A stretch of DNA of 17,720 bases from Candidatus Krumholzibacteriia bacterium (GTDB lineage Bacteria; Krumholzibacteriota; Krumholzibacteriia; G020349025). The DNA is taken from contig DASRJW010000121.1 in the NCBI GenBank assembly GCA_035649275.1, forward strand, positions 1 through 17,720, given 5' to 3'. Numbering within the stretch: the first letter of the stretch is position 1; each line of letters opens with the position of its first letter. The position numbers and the translations under genes were made by a program. The notes beneath the pieces were generated by a model that saw only the letters and a list, made by a program, of their open reading frames with translations, had not been told where the DNA came from and did no database searches. Of this stretch, positions 7,316 through 15,598 are shown piece by piece.

Positions 7316-8725
7316 ATGAGCCCTGACGATCATCTCCTACTCTGGACTTCCGTCGCCGGCCTTTGGGCCCTGTGGAAACTCAGCACGGCGCCGGGGTTCC
7401 GCTTTTCCCCGGCTCTGCTCTTCTACACGATTTTTTTCGCCATGCAGGTCGTGGGCTTTCTCGCCCTCGTCCGCGAAGACGACCCCCAGGACTGTCTGGC
7501 GCGGACGGGGATAATGCTGGGAGTTCTCGGATTCGTGGCGGGGGTGGGGGCCGTCTCCGTCTGGTCGCGCTTCCATCCCGCCGCTGAACTGGAGGGTGTG
7601 CGCTCGCGCTTCCAATTCGACGAGCCCTACTTGCCGCACAAAGTGGCGACGATGCTCATCGGCTACCTCATGGCAAGCGCGCTGTTGGTGTACTTCTACC
7701 GCGTCAGTGGCGGTATCCCGCTCCTCGACGGAATCCGGACTCTGGCGCAGGGAGACAAGATCCTGACCGCTCAGCTCCTGCTGTCGGAGCGTCGCATGGA
7801 GCAGACGTATTTCGAGGCGTCTACCTACCGCGGTGTGGGCTACTTCGACCAGCTCCGGATGTCGATCTTGCCGTACTTCGTGGCCAGCTTTCTCGTTTGG
7901 GGTACCGTGACACGCCGGCGCAAGTGGCGGCTCGCCGCGTATGCTGCCGCCATCCCGGCGCTCCTTTTCCTCCTGGGAACGGGCCAGCGGCATCCCACCG
8001 CGGCCTTCATGCTTTCCATGGCCATCATTGGCTATCTCGTGACCTCACGGAAGCAGCAAAAAAAGATGCTGTGGTGCTTCGGCCTCCTGGGGTTGACGGT
8101 TTTTGCCGTCATGTCTCTCCTCCTCGGACGCTACACGCACACGGGAAACCTGCAGTCCGACTTGCCGATGGTGTTTCTCGGCATCGCGAACCGCATTTTT
8201 TTCTCGAACTCACTGGGAACCATTTCACTGTTTCACATCTTCCCCAACCCAGAGCCCTTCCGCTGGGGATGGACCTGGCTCAGCGACCTCCAAGGATTCC
8301 TTCCCGGTCCGCACGTGGGCTTCAGTGCCTGGCTCTATCGCCGACTTTATGGGCAAGTCGGGACCGCGGCGCCCATGTGCTTCGGGGAGATGTATGCGAA
8401 TTTCGGCCTGGTCGGGGTCTTCCTCGGCGCCTGCGTACTGGGCCTGATTCTGCAGGGCATGCACGTGGCCTGGTGCCGGCGCCAGGTGTTTCAGGTGGAG
8501 CATTTGGTGCTGTACGCCATGCTGTCGATGACCTTCGCCCGTTGGGCCATGGGTGGACTTCTGGGGCCAATCCAATACGGCCTCGTGGCGCTGCCGCTCC
8601 TCTATGCGACCGTGAAGATCACGCACCACCTCGTCGTGGTCCTGTCGTGCTTCGAGCGTGGGATCCGGAGGTCGAGCGATGAGCAGGGAACGGCCCGCGC
8701 CGGAACCTATGCGCTCGGGTCGTGA
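7316..8725 (+). CDS. Wzy-like oligosaccharide repeat unit polymerase
   Basis: This 469-residue integral membrane protein has about ten to twelve hydrophobic segments. It most resembles the oligosaccharide repeat unit polymerase family (TIGR04370-like), which joins lipid-linked repeats on the periplasmic face of the inner membrane. The main support is the block SDLQGFLPGPHVGFSAWLYR (323-342) followed by GTAAPMCFGEMYANFGLVGV (349-368), a signature late in this family, just before the last helices. Upstream, LLFLLGTGQRHPTAAFMLSM (216-235) is the usual loop with a basic residue next to a helix. The ATG at 7316 has GGTGGA six bases upstream; longer versions from 7268 lack family support. Three seven-base A/T homopolymers lie inside the gene (7431-7437, 8058-8064, 8196-8202), unusual in DNA this G+C-rich. 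It follows wzz and overlaps the VanZ-like gene. Confidence 0.8.
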   Translation: MSPDDHLLLWTSVAGLWALWKLSTAPGFRFSPALLFYTIFFAMQVVGFLALVREDDPQDCLARTGIMLGVLGFVAGVGAVSVWSRFHPAAELEGVRSRFQFDEPYLPHKVATMLIGYLMASALLVYFYRVSGGIPLLDGIRTLAQGDKILTAQLLLSERRMEQTYFEASTYRGVGYFDQLRMSILPYFVASFLVWGTVTRRRKWRLAAYAAAIPALLFLLGTGQRHPTAAFMLSMAIIGYLVTSRKQQKKMLWCFGLLGLTVFAVMSLLLGRYTHTGNLQSDLPMVFLGIANRIFFSNSLGTISLFHIFPNPEPFRWGWTWLSDLQGFLPGPHVGFSAWLYRRLYGQVGTAAPMCFGEMYANFGLVGVFLGACVLGLILQGMHVAWCRRQVFQVEHLVLYAMLSMTFARWAMGGLLGPIQYGLVALPLLYATVKITHHLVVVLSCFERGIRRSSDEQGTARAGTYALGS

Positions 8726-10163
8726 GAAGAGCATGGCGCATGAGGATGCACTGCGGCTCGATCGTGGGACCGGCTCTTCGAAGCCCACTCCGGGCGCACG
8801 TCATTTCGCTCTGGCGCTCTTCCTGGTTACCTGTCTCTTCGTTGGCGTTGCGACGCTCTTGCCTTTTCAGTTCACCTTGGATCGCATCGGGGAGCAGCTG
8901 GAGAGAAGCCCTTCCTTCTTGCAGCGCGAAAGGCCGGTGATGCCATCGGACCTGATCGGCAACGTGGTTCTGTTTCTGCCGGTCGGCTTCTTCGGGGCCT
9001 TGATGCAGCCGCGGAAGCGGCGATCGTCCCGGGCGCGCCTGGTCATCGCCGGGTGCTACGGCTTCCTCCTCAGTTGCGGAATCGAGCTGGTGCAATGGTT
9101 CACGCCGAGCCGAGCACCGGCACTGAGCGACATCGCCTGCAACACGTTGGGGGCGCTGTGGGGAGCGGGAGTGATGGAACTCTTCGCCGTTCCCCTCGCC
9201 CGTTCGCGCTGGCGCCAAAGGAGCCTCGCATCGATGCGAGGAGACTCGTCGGTGCTCGCCTTCTTGGGTGCACTCCTGTTGACGAGTGTTTGGGCGATGG
9301 TTCCCTTCGACGCCTCCCTGCATCCACACATCTTGGCGCGTGCACTGCGCAGCTTCCGCGGGGACCCCTTCAGAGGCTCGGTTCCACTGCTGGACCTCAC
9401 GCATTGTCTTCTCATGGCCCTGTCCGCTGGAGCCGGCATGCGATGGTTGCACCAACACCGGCCCAGGTTATGGCTGCGGAACGCTGGCATGGTTCTCGGC
9501 TTTCTCGGCGCTTGGGCCTTGGTTCTCGAGGTCCTGCAGCTGGCGCTGACCTCGAGAACGCCGACCTTGCTGGATGCGGTGACCGGCGCGGCAGGGGCCC
9601 TCACTGGCATCCTCGTCATCCTGGCGATCGAACCTGTGCGAGACGAAGATGCCCGGAGACATGGGGCGACGTTCGCGTATGTCGCCGGTTTGCTGCTCCT
9701 GGCTCTGCGCCCCCTGGGTACGGGCTTCGGCGCTGAGGTGCTGCGGCGGCGCATCAGCACCTTCATCCCCGGGTATGGTCCGCACTTCGACGCCACGCTG
9801 TACGGTGTCACCGAGTTCGTTCACGGTCTGCTTCTCTTCGCTCCCTTGGGCTACCTGTCGACAGCGGCCCTGCGTCTCTTCGGCTCGCGGTCCGGAGCCA
9901 TCACGCGATTCTCTGCGCCGCTCGCTGGCGCCGCGGTCGCATTGATCATGCAGGCGCTGATGGCAATGGCGATGCACTCGGGTGCGCCGGCGCCTGCCGG
10001 AGTCCTGGCGGCTTGCCTGGGAGGCGTGCTTGGAGTCAGCGCCCGTACCGCTCAAGGGCAGCTCGAGGGCGATCAGGAGAGAGACGGATCGTTCCAGACT
10101 GGAACAGGTCTTGCTCGGAAGCATGATGCCGAGTCGGCGACAGCTCGACCTCCTCTGGCATGA
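8679..10163 (+). CDS. Triple VanZ-like membrane protein
   Basis: This 494-residue membrane protein consists of three consecutive VanZ-like modules, at about residues 42-165, 193-310 and 332-453. Each has a first helix ending in a Leu/Pro/Phe turn, a second helix pair around the D/E-x-x-x-N/H motif (SDLIGNVVLFLPVGF, LLDLTHCLLMALSAG, VTEFVHGLLLFAPLG) and a final E-Q-R-D block. Module 1 has the full VanZ pattern (GIELVQWFTPSRAPALSD, with E136, Q139, R145, D151 and N155). Module 2 keeps E284, Q287, R293 and D299. Module 3 has lost all of these. Ordinary VanZ proteins have a single module of roughly 120-180 residues and no settled biochemical role; VanZ was named for a teicoplanin-resistance gene. 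The ATG at 8679 has GGAG eight bases upstream and overlaps the polymerase gene by 47 bases; an ATG at 8733 is possible. Position inside the locus suggests a role in surface-glycan assembly, which is an inference. Confidence 0.8.
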   Translation: MSRERPAPEPMRSGREKSMAHEDALRLDRGTGSSKPTPGARHFALALFLVTCLFVGVATLLPFQFTLDRIGEQLERSPSFLQRERPVMPSDLIGNVVLFLPVGFFGALMQPRKRRSSRARLVIAGCYGFLLSCGIELVQWFTPSRAPALSDIACNTLGALWGAGVMELFAVPLARSRWRQRSLASMRGDSSVLAFLGALLLTSVWAMVPFDASLHPHILARALRSFRGDPFRGSVPLLDLTHCLLMALSAGAGMRWLHQHRPRLWLRNAGMVLGFLGAWALVLEVLQLALTSRTPTLLDAVTGAAGALTGILVILAIEPVRDEDARRHGATFAYVAGLLLLALRPLGTGFGAEVLRRRISTFIPGYGPHFDATLYGVTEFVHGLLLFAPLGYLSTAALRLFGSRSGAITRFSAPLAGAAVALIMQALMAMAMHSGAPAPAGVLAACLGGVLGVSARTAQGQLEGDQERDGSFQTGTGLARKHDAESATARPPLA

Positions 10164-10175
10164 CTGGAAATCACC

Positions 10176-11420
10176 ATGCGGTTGTCGTGGGGAAAGGAGA
10201 CGGTGCGGGCCACGATCGCAGGCGGCACGCTCGTCTACTTCGTCATCGGCAAGATTGCCTTCGAGCCACGACTCGCCATCGGTGCCATCAGCGTCAATGA
10301 GATGCTCCAGCTCGGTGTGCTCGGCGGCCTCATGGTCATGCCCTGGTGCGGTGACATCGGCCGGATGGTTCGCTCGCGGACGCTCTGGCTCGTGGGGGCG
10401 CTCGCGCTTTTGCTGGCCGTGCGGGCCGTGGGTGCTGACAACTCGGCCTACGCGCCGGCGAAGCCACTCGGGTACTTCGGTCTGGTCGTCCCCGCGCTAG
10501 CGGTCTTCGCTGCCAGCTTGCATGGCCAAGGCGACGTGCGGCGCTTCTTGATCCTGTGGGCGCTCGTCGGTACGGGGATGATGCTGCTGGGCGTTCTGCT
10601 CCTGCTCAGCGGGGCATCGCCGCCACGCCTTGCCGTGTTCGGTGGAGGCTCGAACGGTTATGCGCGCATGTTGGGTACGACGCTCCTGTTGTGGGTCGGT
10701 CTCGACACCCGCTGGGGCAAGAGACGCGTCCCGGTCTGGCTGCTGGCGCTGCCGGCGTTCGTCGTGACGCTGCTGTTCGCGGGGTCGAAGACCGCGGTCC
10801 TCGGCCTCGGCGTCTCCATCGTGGCACTCGCGCTTCACCGGGGCGATCGGCGGCTCCTTTTCGGCGCCGCGGCGGGGACGCTGCTTTTCGCGACGGCGCC
10901 CCTGTGGTCCCACGGGATCGCACGGTACGCGGACAAGAACCGGGGCGAGGTGCGCATGTTCATCGCCCCTGACATCGCCGACCCGCAAGGCAGCTATGGT
11001 ACGCGACTCTTATTCTACCGGCGCTCCCTCGAGTACCTGAAGCACCCCAGTTGGTTCGGTGTTGGAACCGGTGATTGGCATGCGGTGGTCGGACTCCCTT
11101 CGGGGCGGCGGCACCCCCACAACATCGAGCTCGAGGTCGCCTGCGAATTGGGAATGGTCGGGCTCGCCCTGTTCCTGGGGATGCTCGCTGTGGCGGGGCG
11201 CTGGATCCGCCGCCCGCTGGCCGACCCCGACGAGCCACGTCTCGCCGGCGCTCTGATCGCGGTGCTGGTGTTCTGGCTCTTCAATGCGCAGCTGAACGGC
11301 GATTTGCTCGACAACCGCTGGATCTGGCTGACCGTGCTGCTCCTCGAGGTCGTCGTCACACCACGGCAACACCTCGCTGCGATCGCAGTGCCACCAAGTG
11401 CCCAATGGCAGAGCGCGTGA
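10176..11420 (+). CDS. O-antigen ligase/polymerase family protein (Wzy_C domain)
   Basis: This 414-residue multi-spanning membrane protein matches the WaaL/Wzy_C family, whose members either ligate undecaprenyl-linked glycan to lipid A core or protein, or polymerise it. The family pattern is clear: AGSKTAVLGLGVSI (202-215) at a helix start, SYGTRLLFYRRSLEYLKHPS (273-292), GVGTGDWH (295-302), and HPHNIELEVACELGMVGL (313-330), whose H-x-H-N is the conserved periplasmic loop around the catalytic His. A final helix pair follows. Length is normal. The ATG at 10176 lies 12 bases after the previous stop, behind a weak ribosome binding site. A separate Wzy-like polymerase is already encoded at 7316, so a ligase role is more likely here. 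Sequence alone cannot separate the two activities. Confidence 0.87.
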   Translation: MRLSWGKETVRATIAGGTLVYFVIGKIAFEPRLAIGAISVNEMLQLGVLGGLMVMPWCGDIGRMVRSRTLWLVGALALLLAVRAVGADNSAYAPAKPLGYFGLVVPALAVFAASLHGQGDVRRFLILWALVGTGMMLLGVLLLLSGASPPRLAVFGGGSNGYARMLGTTLLLWVGLDTRWGKRRVPVWLLALPAFVVTLLFAGSKTAVLGLGVSIVALALHRGDRRLLFGAAAGTLLFATAPLWSHGIARYADKNRGEVRMFIAPDIADPQGSYGTRLLFYRRSLEYLKHPSWFGVGTGDWHAVVGLPSGRRHPHNIELEVACELGMVGLALFLGMLAVAGRWIRRPLADPDEPRLAGALIAVLVFWLFNAQLNGDLLDNRWIWLTVLLLEVVVTPRQHLAAIAVPPSAQWQSA

Positions 11421-12985
11421 GCGGTGGAAGGGGAGAAGTGCGGCAATTCGTCGATCGACTCGGAGTGCTCGGGGAGCTGTTGTGCTCGGGGATCCTCGCT
11501 GGCCTGGCCGCGCTGGTCAACGTCCTCGGCGTTGTGGCCTTTGCTCACGCTCTCGAGCCCGCCGCCTTCGGACTGCTGGCCCTCAGCCGGCGCGTCGGCG
11601 CCTTCACGGCCTCCATCTCGAATCTGAATGGTCACCTTGCAGTGTCCCGTTACCTCGGCTTCCATCGCTCCGAGCCCGAGATGCGCTCTGCGACTCTGGC
11701 CGTCGGCACGGGTCTGCTCTTGCTGGTGCCGTTGCTGTCCGACCTGTTCTTCCAGCTCCTACGACTCGTCGCTGCTGGCGTATCCTGGGCGCAGATGTTG
11801 GATGGCTCGATGTGGCAGGCGACCAGTTGGTTCGCGGCGGCGCTCTCCTCCGGTTTGGTCGTGTTCTCGATTCTGCGAGGGCTGGGGCATCCACAAGCCG
11901 CCAATCTGCAGCAGCTGAGCTTTGCCGCTCTTCTCTTGCTGCTCGCCTTCGGGGCGCGCGGGCGGGAGGTGGCGACGCTCGTGGCCTGGGGCGCGGCCGG
12001 CAGCATGGCGATCAACCTCGCGTACTACGCCTGGGTGTTGGTGCGCCACCGGCGCGAATGGGTGCGTCCATCACGTCCGGCGCTGCGCCGGGCAGTGCGC
12101 GACACGCTGGGCTACAGCCTGCCGCGGCTTGCCGACGGGCCATGCCAGGCGTCGCTGCCTTTGATCGGACTGCTGCTGGCGCCGGCGATCGGTGGCTTGA
12201 CGTTGACCGGCTACGTGCACATTGGGCAGACCCTGGTGCGCATGACGGAGGTTCTCGTCGTGCCGCTGAGCGTGGTTTTCCTGCCGCTCACGGCGCACCA
12301 CGTGCGCCAGGGTCAGACCGCGCTCTTGGAGCGACAGGCGCAGCAGATCTACGACGGCGTCATTCTGCTCGGCAGCTTCGTCGGGATGCAGCTGTTGGCT
12401 TGGGCACCGTCCCTGCTCGAGGTGGCGTTCGGGACGCGCTATGCAGGAGCCGAGATCTTCCTGCGCTGGACGCTGCCCTCGATCCTCCCCTATCTGCTCT
12501 ATGCGGGGTTCCGCAGCTTCATCGACGGCAGCAGCGTTCGCCCGGTGAATTTCCTGCACCTGCTGGTGGCGAGCGCTGTCGTCCTCGCGGCCACCCTCAC
12601 CCTCGGGAGGTTGGGTGGCGGAGCCGGGATCGCCATCGCCTACACACTGGGCGTGGCCGTGCTCGGGCTGCTGACGGTTCTCTACGTAAGACGCCGCTTC
12701 TCCGTGCGGGCGCTGCCTGCACATCTGTGGCAGACCTTCGCTGTCGTCGTCCTGGGCGGTGTCTTCTCCTTGGCGGTGGCCACTCTGGCATCGGGATCGA
12801 TCGGGACGCGCATCGCCTTGTGTGCTGCCAGTCAGATCGTGTGCGTGTGGGCCGCCGTGCGGTTCCTGCAGCGAGTGCAACACCCGACCTTGGTGTATAT
12901 GGCGATGAAACTGCGGGGGGCGCTGGGTCGCGAGGGTGAAGAGCCAGCCGAAACCGGGGTGGGGAGGCAGGCTGCGCTCGCCTAG
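11405..12985 (+). CDS. Wzx-like lipopolysaccharide/oligosaccharide flippase (first copy)
   Basis: This membrane protein of about 526 residues belongs to the MVF/polysaccharide-transporter superfamily, which moves lipid-linked oligosaccharides across the inner membrane. The N-terminal block LCSGILAGLAALVNVLGVVA with EPAAFGLLALSRRVGAFTAS gives the conserved first two helices and the E/G-x-F-G-L turn. About fourteen hydrophobic stretches follow, with a family-like middle (VVPLSVVFLPLTAHH, then LLERQAQQIYDGVILLGSF) and a last pair near the C-terminus. The end is a charged soluble tail. The ATG at 11405 overlaps the ligase gene by 16 bases but lacks a good ribosome binding site. The in-frame GTG at 11438, preceded by GGAAGGGGAG, is a strong alternative, and the GTG at 11417 is a third option. 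The open frame upstream of 11405 lies within the ligase gene and is spurious. The substrate is unknown. Confidence 0.85.
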   Translation: MAERVSGGRGEVRQFVDRLGVLGELLCSGILAGLAALVNVLGVVAFAHALEPAAFGLLALSRRVGAFTASISNLNGHLAVSRYLGFHRSEPEMRSATLAVGTGLLLLVPLLSDLFFQLLRLVAAGVSWAQMLDGSMWQATSWFAAALSSGLVVFSILRGLGHPQAANLQQLSFAALLLLLAFGARGREVATLVAWGAAGSMAINLAYYAWVLVRHRREWVRPSRPALRRAVRDTLGYSLPRLADGPCQASLPLIGLLLAPAIGGLTLTGYVHIGQTLVRMTEVLVVPLSVVFLPLTAHHVRQGQTALLERQAQQIYDGVILLGSFVGMQLLAWAPSLLEVAFGTRYAGAEIFLRWTLPSILPYLLYAGFRSFIDGSSVRPVNFLHLLVASAVVLAATLTLGRLGGGAGIAIAYTLGVAVLGLLTVLYVRRRFSVRALPAHLWQTFAVVVLGGVFSLAVATLASGSIGTRIALCAASQIVCVWAAVRFLQRVQHPTLVYMAMKLRGALGREGEEPAETGVGRQAALA

Positions 12986-12989
12986 GAAG

Positions 12990-13036
12990 CAGGCGCCGGG
13001 GATCCGAGCGCCTGGAGGCGAATGCGCTCGGTGTGA
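12990..13036 (+). promoter_or_regulatory. Two mutually exclusive hairpins with a four-codon ORF in the leader of the first GT4 gene
   Basis: In the 100-base gap, CAGGCGC (12990-12996) can pair with GCGCCTG (13008-13014). Alternatively CCGAGCGC (13004-13011) can pair with GCGCTCGG (13024-13031). Both stems use bases 13008-13011, so only one can form at a time. A GGAGG at 13014-13018 and ATG-CGC-TCG-GTG-TGA at 13022-13036 lie in the loop and arm of the second stem. There is no T-run. The pairings are exact in the sequence; an attenuator or coupling role is inferred. Confidence 0.35.
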
Positions 13037-13085
13037 GAGTTGCAGCTACCACCTTCCGCGCAACCATCTTCCCTGAGGGGCTCCG

Positions 13086-14306
13086 GTGAGAATCGGCATC
13101 CTGACCTCCGTCCATGCGCCGATGGACACGCGCATCTACTTCAAGCAGGCACGGTCGCTGGCGGCAGCGGGACACGAGGTCATCCTCGTCGCCCGCGCCG
13201 GGGGAGACATTCGCGACCTGCGCTACGTGCCGATCCCGGTTCCCGAATCCCGGCGCGGCCGCTTGCGCGCCGCCTTGCGGGTCTTCCGCGCGGCGTTGCG
13301 TCTGCGCTGCGACGCTTACCACATCCACGATCCAGAGCTCCTGCCGCTGGGTGTGCTGCTCCGTGTGTGCACGCGGGCACGCTTGGTCTACGACGTGCAC
13401 GAAAACGTCCGCAACCAGATTCGCAACAAGTACTGGATCCCGCGCCCGTTGCGCGGCGCCGTCGCGCGAATCTACGGAGCCATCGAACGCCTGTGCCTGC
13501 GCTGGGTGACGCACGTCATCCTCGCCGAGGATTCGTATGCGCCGTTCTATCGCCGCCAAGCGGTGACCGTGGTGCACAACTATCCGATCCTCGACGGCGT
13601 GGTGCCGCCGGTCGGGGAGCGGCGCTACAGCGGCAAGCCCCGGCTCGTGTACTGCGGTGTGGTGGCCCGGATCCGGGGCGGTTTGGAGATGCTGGAAGTC
13701 ACGGCGCAGCTGCGCGCCCAGTATCCGGACATCGAGCTGCACGTGATCGGGCCGTTCTTCCCCTCCAGTTTCGAGACGGAAGTGCGCGAGCGCATGGAGG
13801 TTCTGGGCCTGACCGGGCACGTCACCTTGCATGGCCGCTTGCCCCTCGACGTCGCCCTGGAGCAGGTAAGCCGCTGCGACATCGGCCTGGCTTTGCTCCA
13901 CCCCGATCCGAACTACGTGGACTCTTTGCCGACGAAGATGTTCGAGTACATGTCGCTACGCTTGCCCGTCGTGGTCTCCGACTTCCCGCTGTGGAAGCGG
14001 ATCGTGGACGATGCCGGAGCCGGAGCGGCGGTGAATCCGATGGTGCCGCAGGAGGCGGCGAGAATCATCGCGCGACTGAATGAGGACGCGATGCTCATGG
14101 GCCGGTGTGGGGCGAGCGGCCAGCGTGCGGTGCAGCAGCGCTACAGCTGGGAGGCGGAGAAGAAGCATTTGTTGGCGGTGTATGCCGAGGTGAACGCCAC
14201 GGTTCCCGCCGACACGGGCACGAGGACACCCGCGCTGGCCGGTGCAGCAGCTGTGGGCATGGCGGCAGGCACCGGGCGGGACGGGGAGGTTTCGGGTGCG
14301 AGCTGA
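13086..14306 (+). CDS. Glycosyltransferase family 4 (GT-B fold), first copy
   Basis: This 406-residue cytoplasmic or membrane-associated enzyme probably adds one sugar from a nucleotide donor to the growing repeat unit. The N-terminal half has the GT4 opening MRIGILTSVHAPMDTRIYFK (1-20), the helix QARSLAAAGHEVILVAR, YHIHDPELLPLGVLL (78-92) and LVYDVHENVRNQ (100-111). The C-terminal half starts at KPRLVYCGVVARIRGGLEML (184-203) and continues with HVTLHGRLP (245-253), and then LPTKMFEYMSLRLPVVVSD (281-299), the donor-binding segment that includes the conserved Glu of GT4 enzymes. The last 36 residues are an Ala/Gly/Thr-rich tail outside the fold. The start is GTG at 13086, with GAGGGG about six bases upstream. 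It follows the hairpin leader and overlaps the second flippase gene. Linkage and sugar cannot be read from the sequence. Confidence 0.92.
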   Translation: MRIGILTSVHAPMDTRIYFKQARSLAAAGHEVILVARAGGDIRDLRYVPIPVPESRRGRLRAALRVFRAALRLRCDAYHIHDPELLPLGVLLRVCTRARLVYDVHENVRNQIRNKYWIPRPLRGAVARIYGAIERLCLRWVTHVILAEDSYAPFYRRQAVTVVHNYPILDGVVPPVGERRYSGKPRLVYCGVVARIRGGLEMLEVTAQLRAQYPDIELHVIGPFFPSSFETEVRERMEVLGLTGHVTLHGRLPLDVALEQVSRCDIGLALLHPDPNYVDSLPTKMFEYMSLRLPVVVSDFPLWKRIVDDAGAGAAVNPMVPQEAARIIARLNEDAMLMGRCGASGQRAVQQRYSWEAEKKHLLAVYAEVNATVPADTGTRTPALAGAAAVGMAAGTGRDGEVSGAS

Positions 14307-15588
14307 GGAGCCGAGGCCGCCGGTGCTGACGCACAGCGTCTACTCTCTGATGGCGCGAGGCAGCATGCTGCTGGCACGAGGCCTCGGGCTGATCCTCATC
14401 TCTCGCCGTCTCGGGGGCGAGCACTTCGGCGTCTATGCGCTGCTGCTGGCCACGTACAGTCTTTGCGCCAGCGTGGGTGCGTTCGGGATCGAGCAAACGA
14501 GCCTCTATCTCGTGGGCCGGAGGCAGAAACGACTCCCCATACTCGTCGGCAACAGTCTGCTGCTCGCCCTTTTCTGCGGCCTGCCGGCGGCCCTCCTTTG
14601 CTTCGGTACGGTCACGGTGTTGCGCGACCGGTTCTTCACCGGCGCGACGTGGGAGGTTGCCGCACTGACAGCGCTCGGCTTACCCATTGGGATCGCCCAC
14701 AATGCGCTCGTCGGGCTGGCGGTGGGACTCGGCCGCTTCCGCTACTACGGTTTCGTCGAACTCTGCAAGTGGCTGGCCTACCTGGCGCTCGTGGGTCTGT
14801 TCTACGTACGGAGCGGTCTCAGTGTCTTCACGTCGCTGGGAAGCTTCTTCGCCGTTCTTCTCGGCGCCTCCCTGGTGCATCTGGCGTTTTTCACCTTCCG
14901 CTTGCACGCTCGGCCGACGCCATGCCTCCGGCTGCTGCGACGGATGCTGGCGATGGGCCGGCGGATGTTGCTGGTGCAGCTGACGAGCGTGCTGGCGCTG
15001 CGCCTCGACGTCTATGCGGTGCGCTTCTTCGGAGCGATGGGGCTCGTGGGGACGTATGCGCTCGCCACCCACTTGGGAGAGATCCTAATGTACGTAGCCC
15101 GCTCCTTCGCTATGGTCGTTTTCTCCGGAACGGCGCGGGGGAGCCGACCGGCGGCGCTCCGCCTGGGTCTGCTCGTGGGGGCACTGGTGATGGCAGCGGT
15201 GTGTCTCGCGCTGGGAGTCGTGTTCCTCCGCGAAGGCGTCCTGGTGGCGCTCTTCGGCGAAACTTCACGCGGCTGCGTGCCGTCGCTCCTGGTGCGCATG
15301 CCGGGCGTGCTCGCTGCCGCCATCGCGCTCCTCATCGCGGGTGAACTGCTCGGTCGTGGGCGGGCCGACGTGGTGGTAAGGGCTTACGCACTCGCGGTGT
15401 TCTGCGCCGTCGTGCTCTTCTGGCCTCTCTGCCGCTGGGACACCGCTCTCGGTGCCGCCACGGCCTTCTCCGTGGCTTCCACGGCGCAGGCCCTGTGGAT
15501 GGCTGTGGTCCTGAAGTCGGCGCGGGCCTTGCAAGCGCCGCGGGAAGCGAGCCTGGGGGCCATGGCGCCGTCGCTGGCCGCCGAGTGA
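14296..15588 (+). CDS. Wzx-like oligosaccharide flippase (second copy)
   Basis: This membrane protein of about 430 residues has twelve or so hydrophobic segments and the opening of the polysaccharide-transporter family: SVYSLMARGSMLLARGLGLI, then ISRRLGGEHFGVYALLLATY, whose G-x-x-x-F-G-x-Y turn is diagnostic. A mid-protein RLLRRMLAMGRRMLLVQLTS corresponds to the start of the second half, and YALATHLGEILMYVARSFAM is typical of flippases. I chose GTG at 14296 because GGGGAGG lies six bases upstream, giving an 11-base overlap with the preceding glycosyltransferase gene; the open frame extends back to 14242 without support. It is shorter than the flippase at 11405 and not obviously a recent duplicate, since the two share no long identical stretch. 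It may carry a different lipid-linked glycan or work with a partner, but this is unproven. Confidence 0.83.
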   Translation: MRAEEPRPPVLTHSVYSLMARGSMLLARGLGLILISRRLGGEHFGVYALLLATYSLCASVGAFGIEQTSLYLVGRRQKRLPILVGNSLLLALFCGLPAALLCFGTVTVLRDRFFTGATWEVAALTALGLPIGIAHNALVGLAVGLGRFRYYGFVELCKWLAYLALVGLFYVRSGLSVFTSLGSFFAVLLGASLVHLAFFTFRLHARPTPCLRLLRRMLAMGRRMLLVQLTSVLALRLDVYAVRFFGAMGLVGTYALATHLGEILMYVARSFAMVVFSGTARGSRPAALRLGLLVGALVMAAVCLALGVVFLREGVLVALFGETSRGCVPSLLVRMPGVLAAAIALLIAGELLGRGRADVVVRAYALAVFCAVVLFWPLCRWDTALGAATAFSVASTAQALWMAVVLKSARALQAPREASLGAMAPSLAAE

Positions 15589-15598
15589 GGACGAGGCG

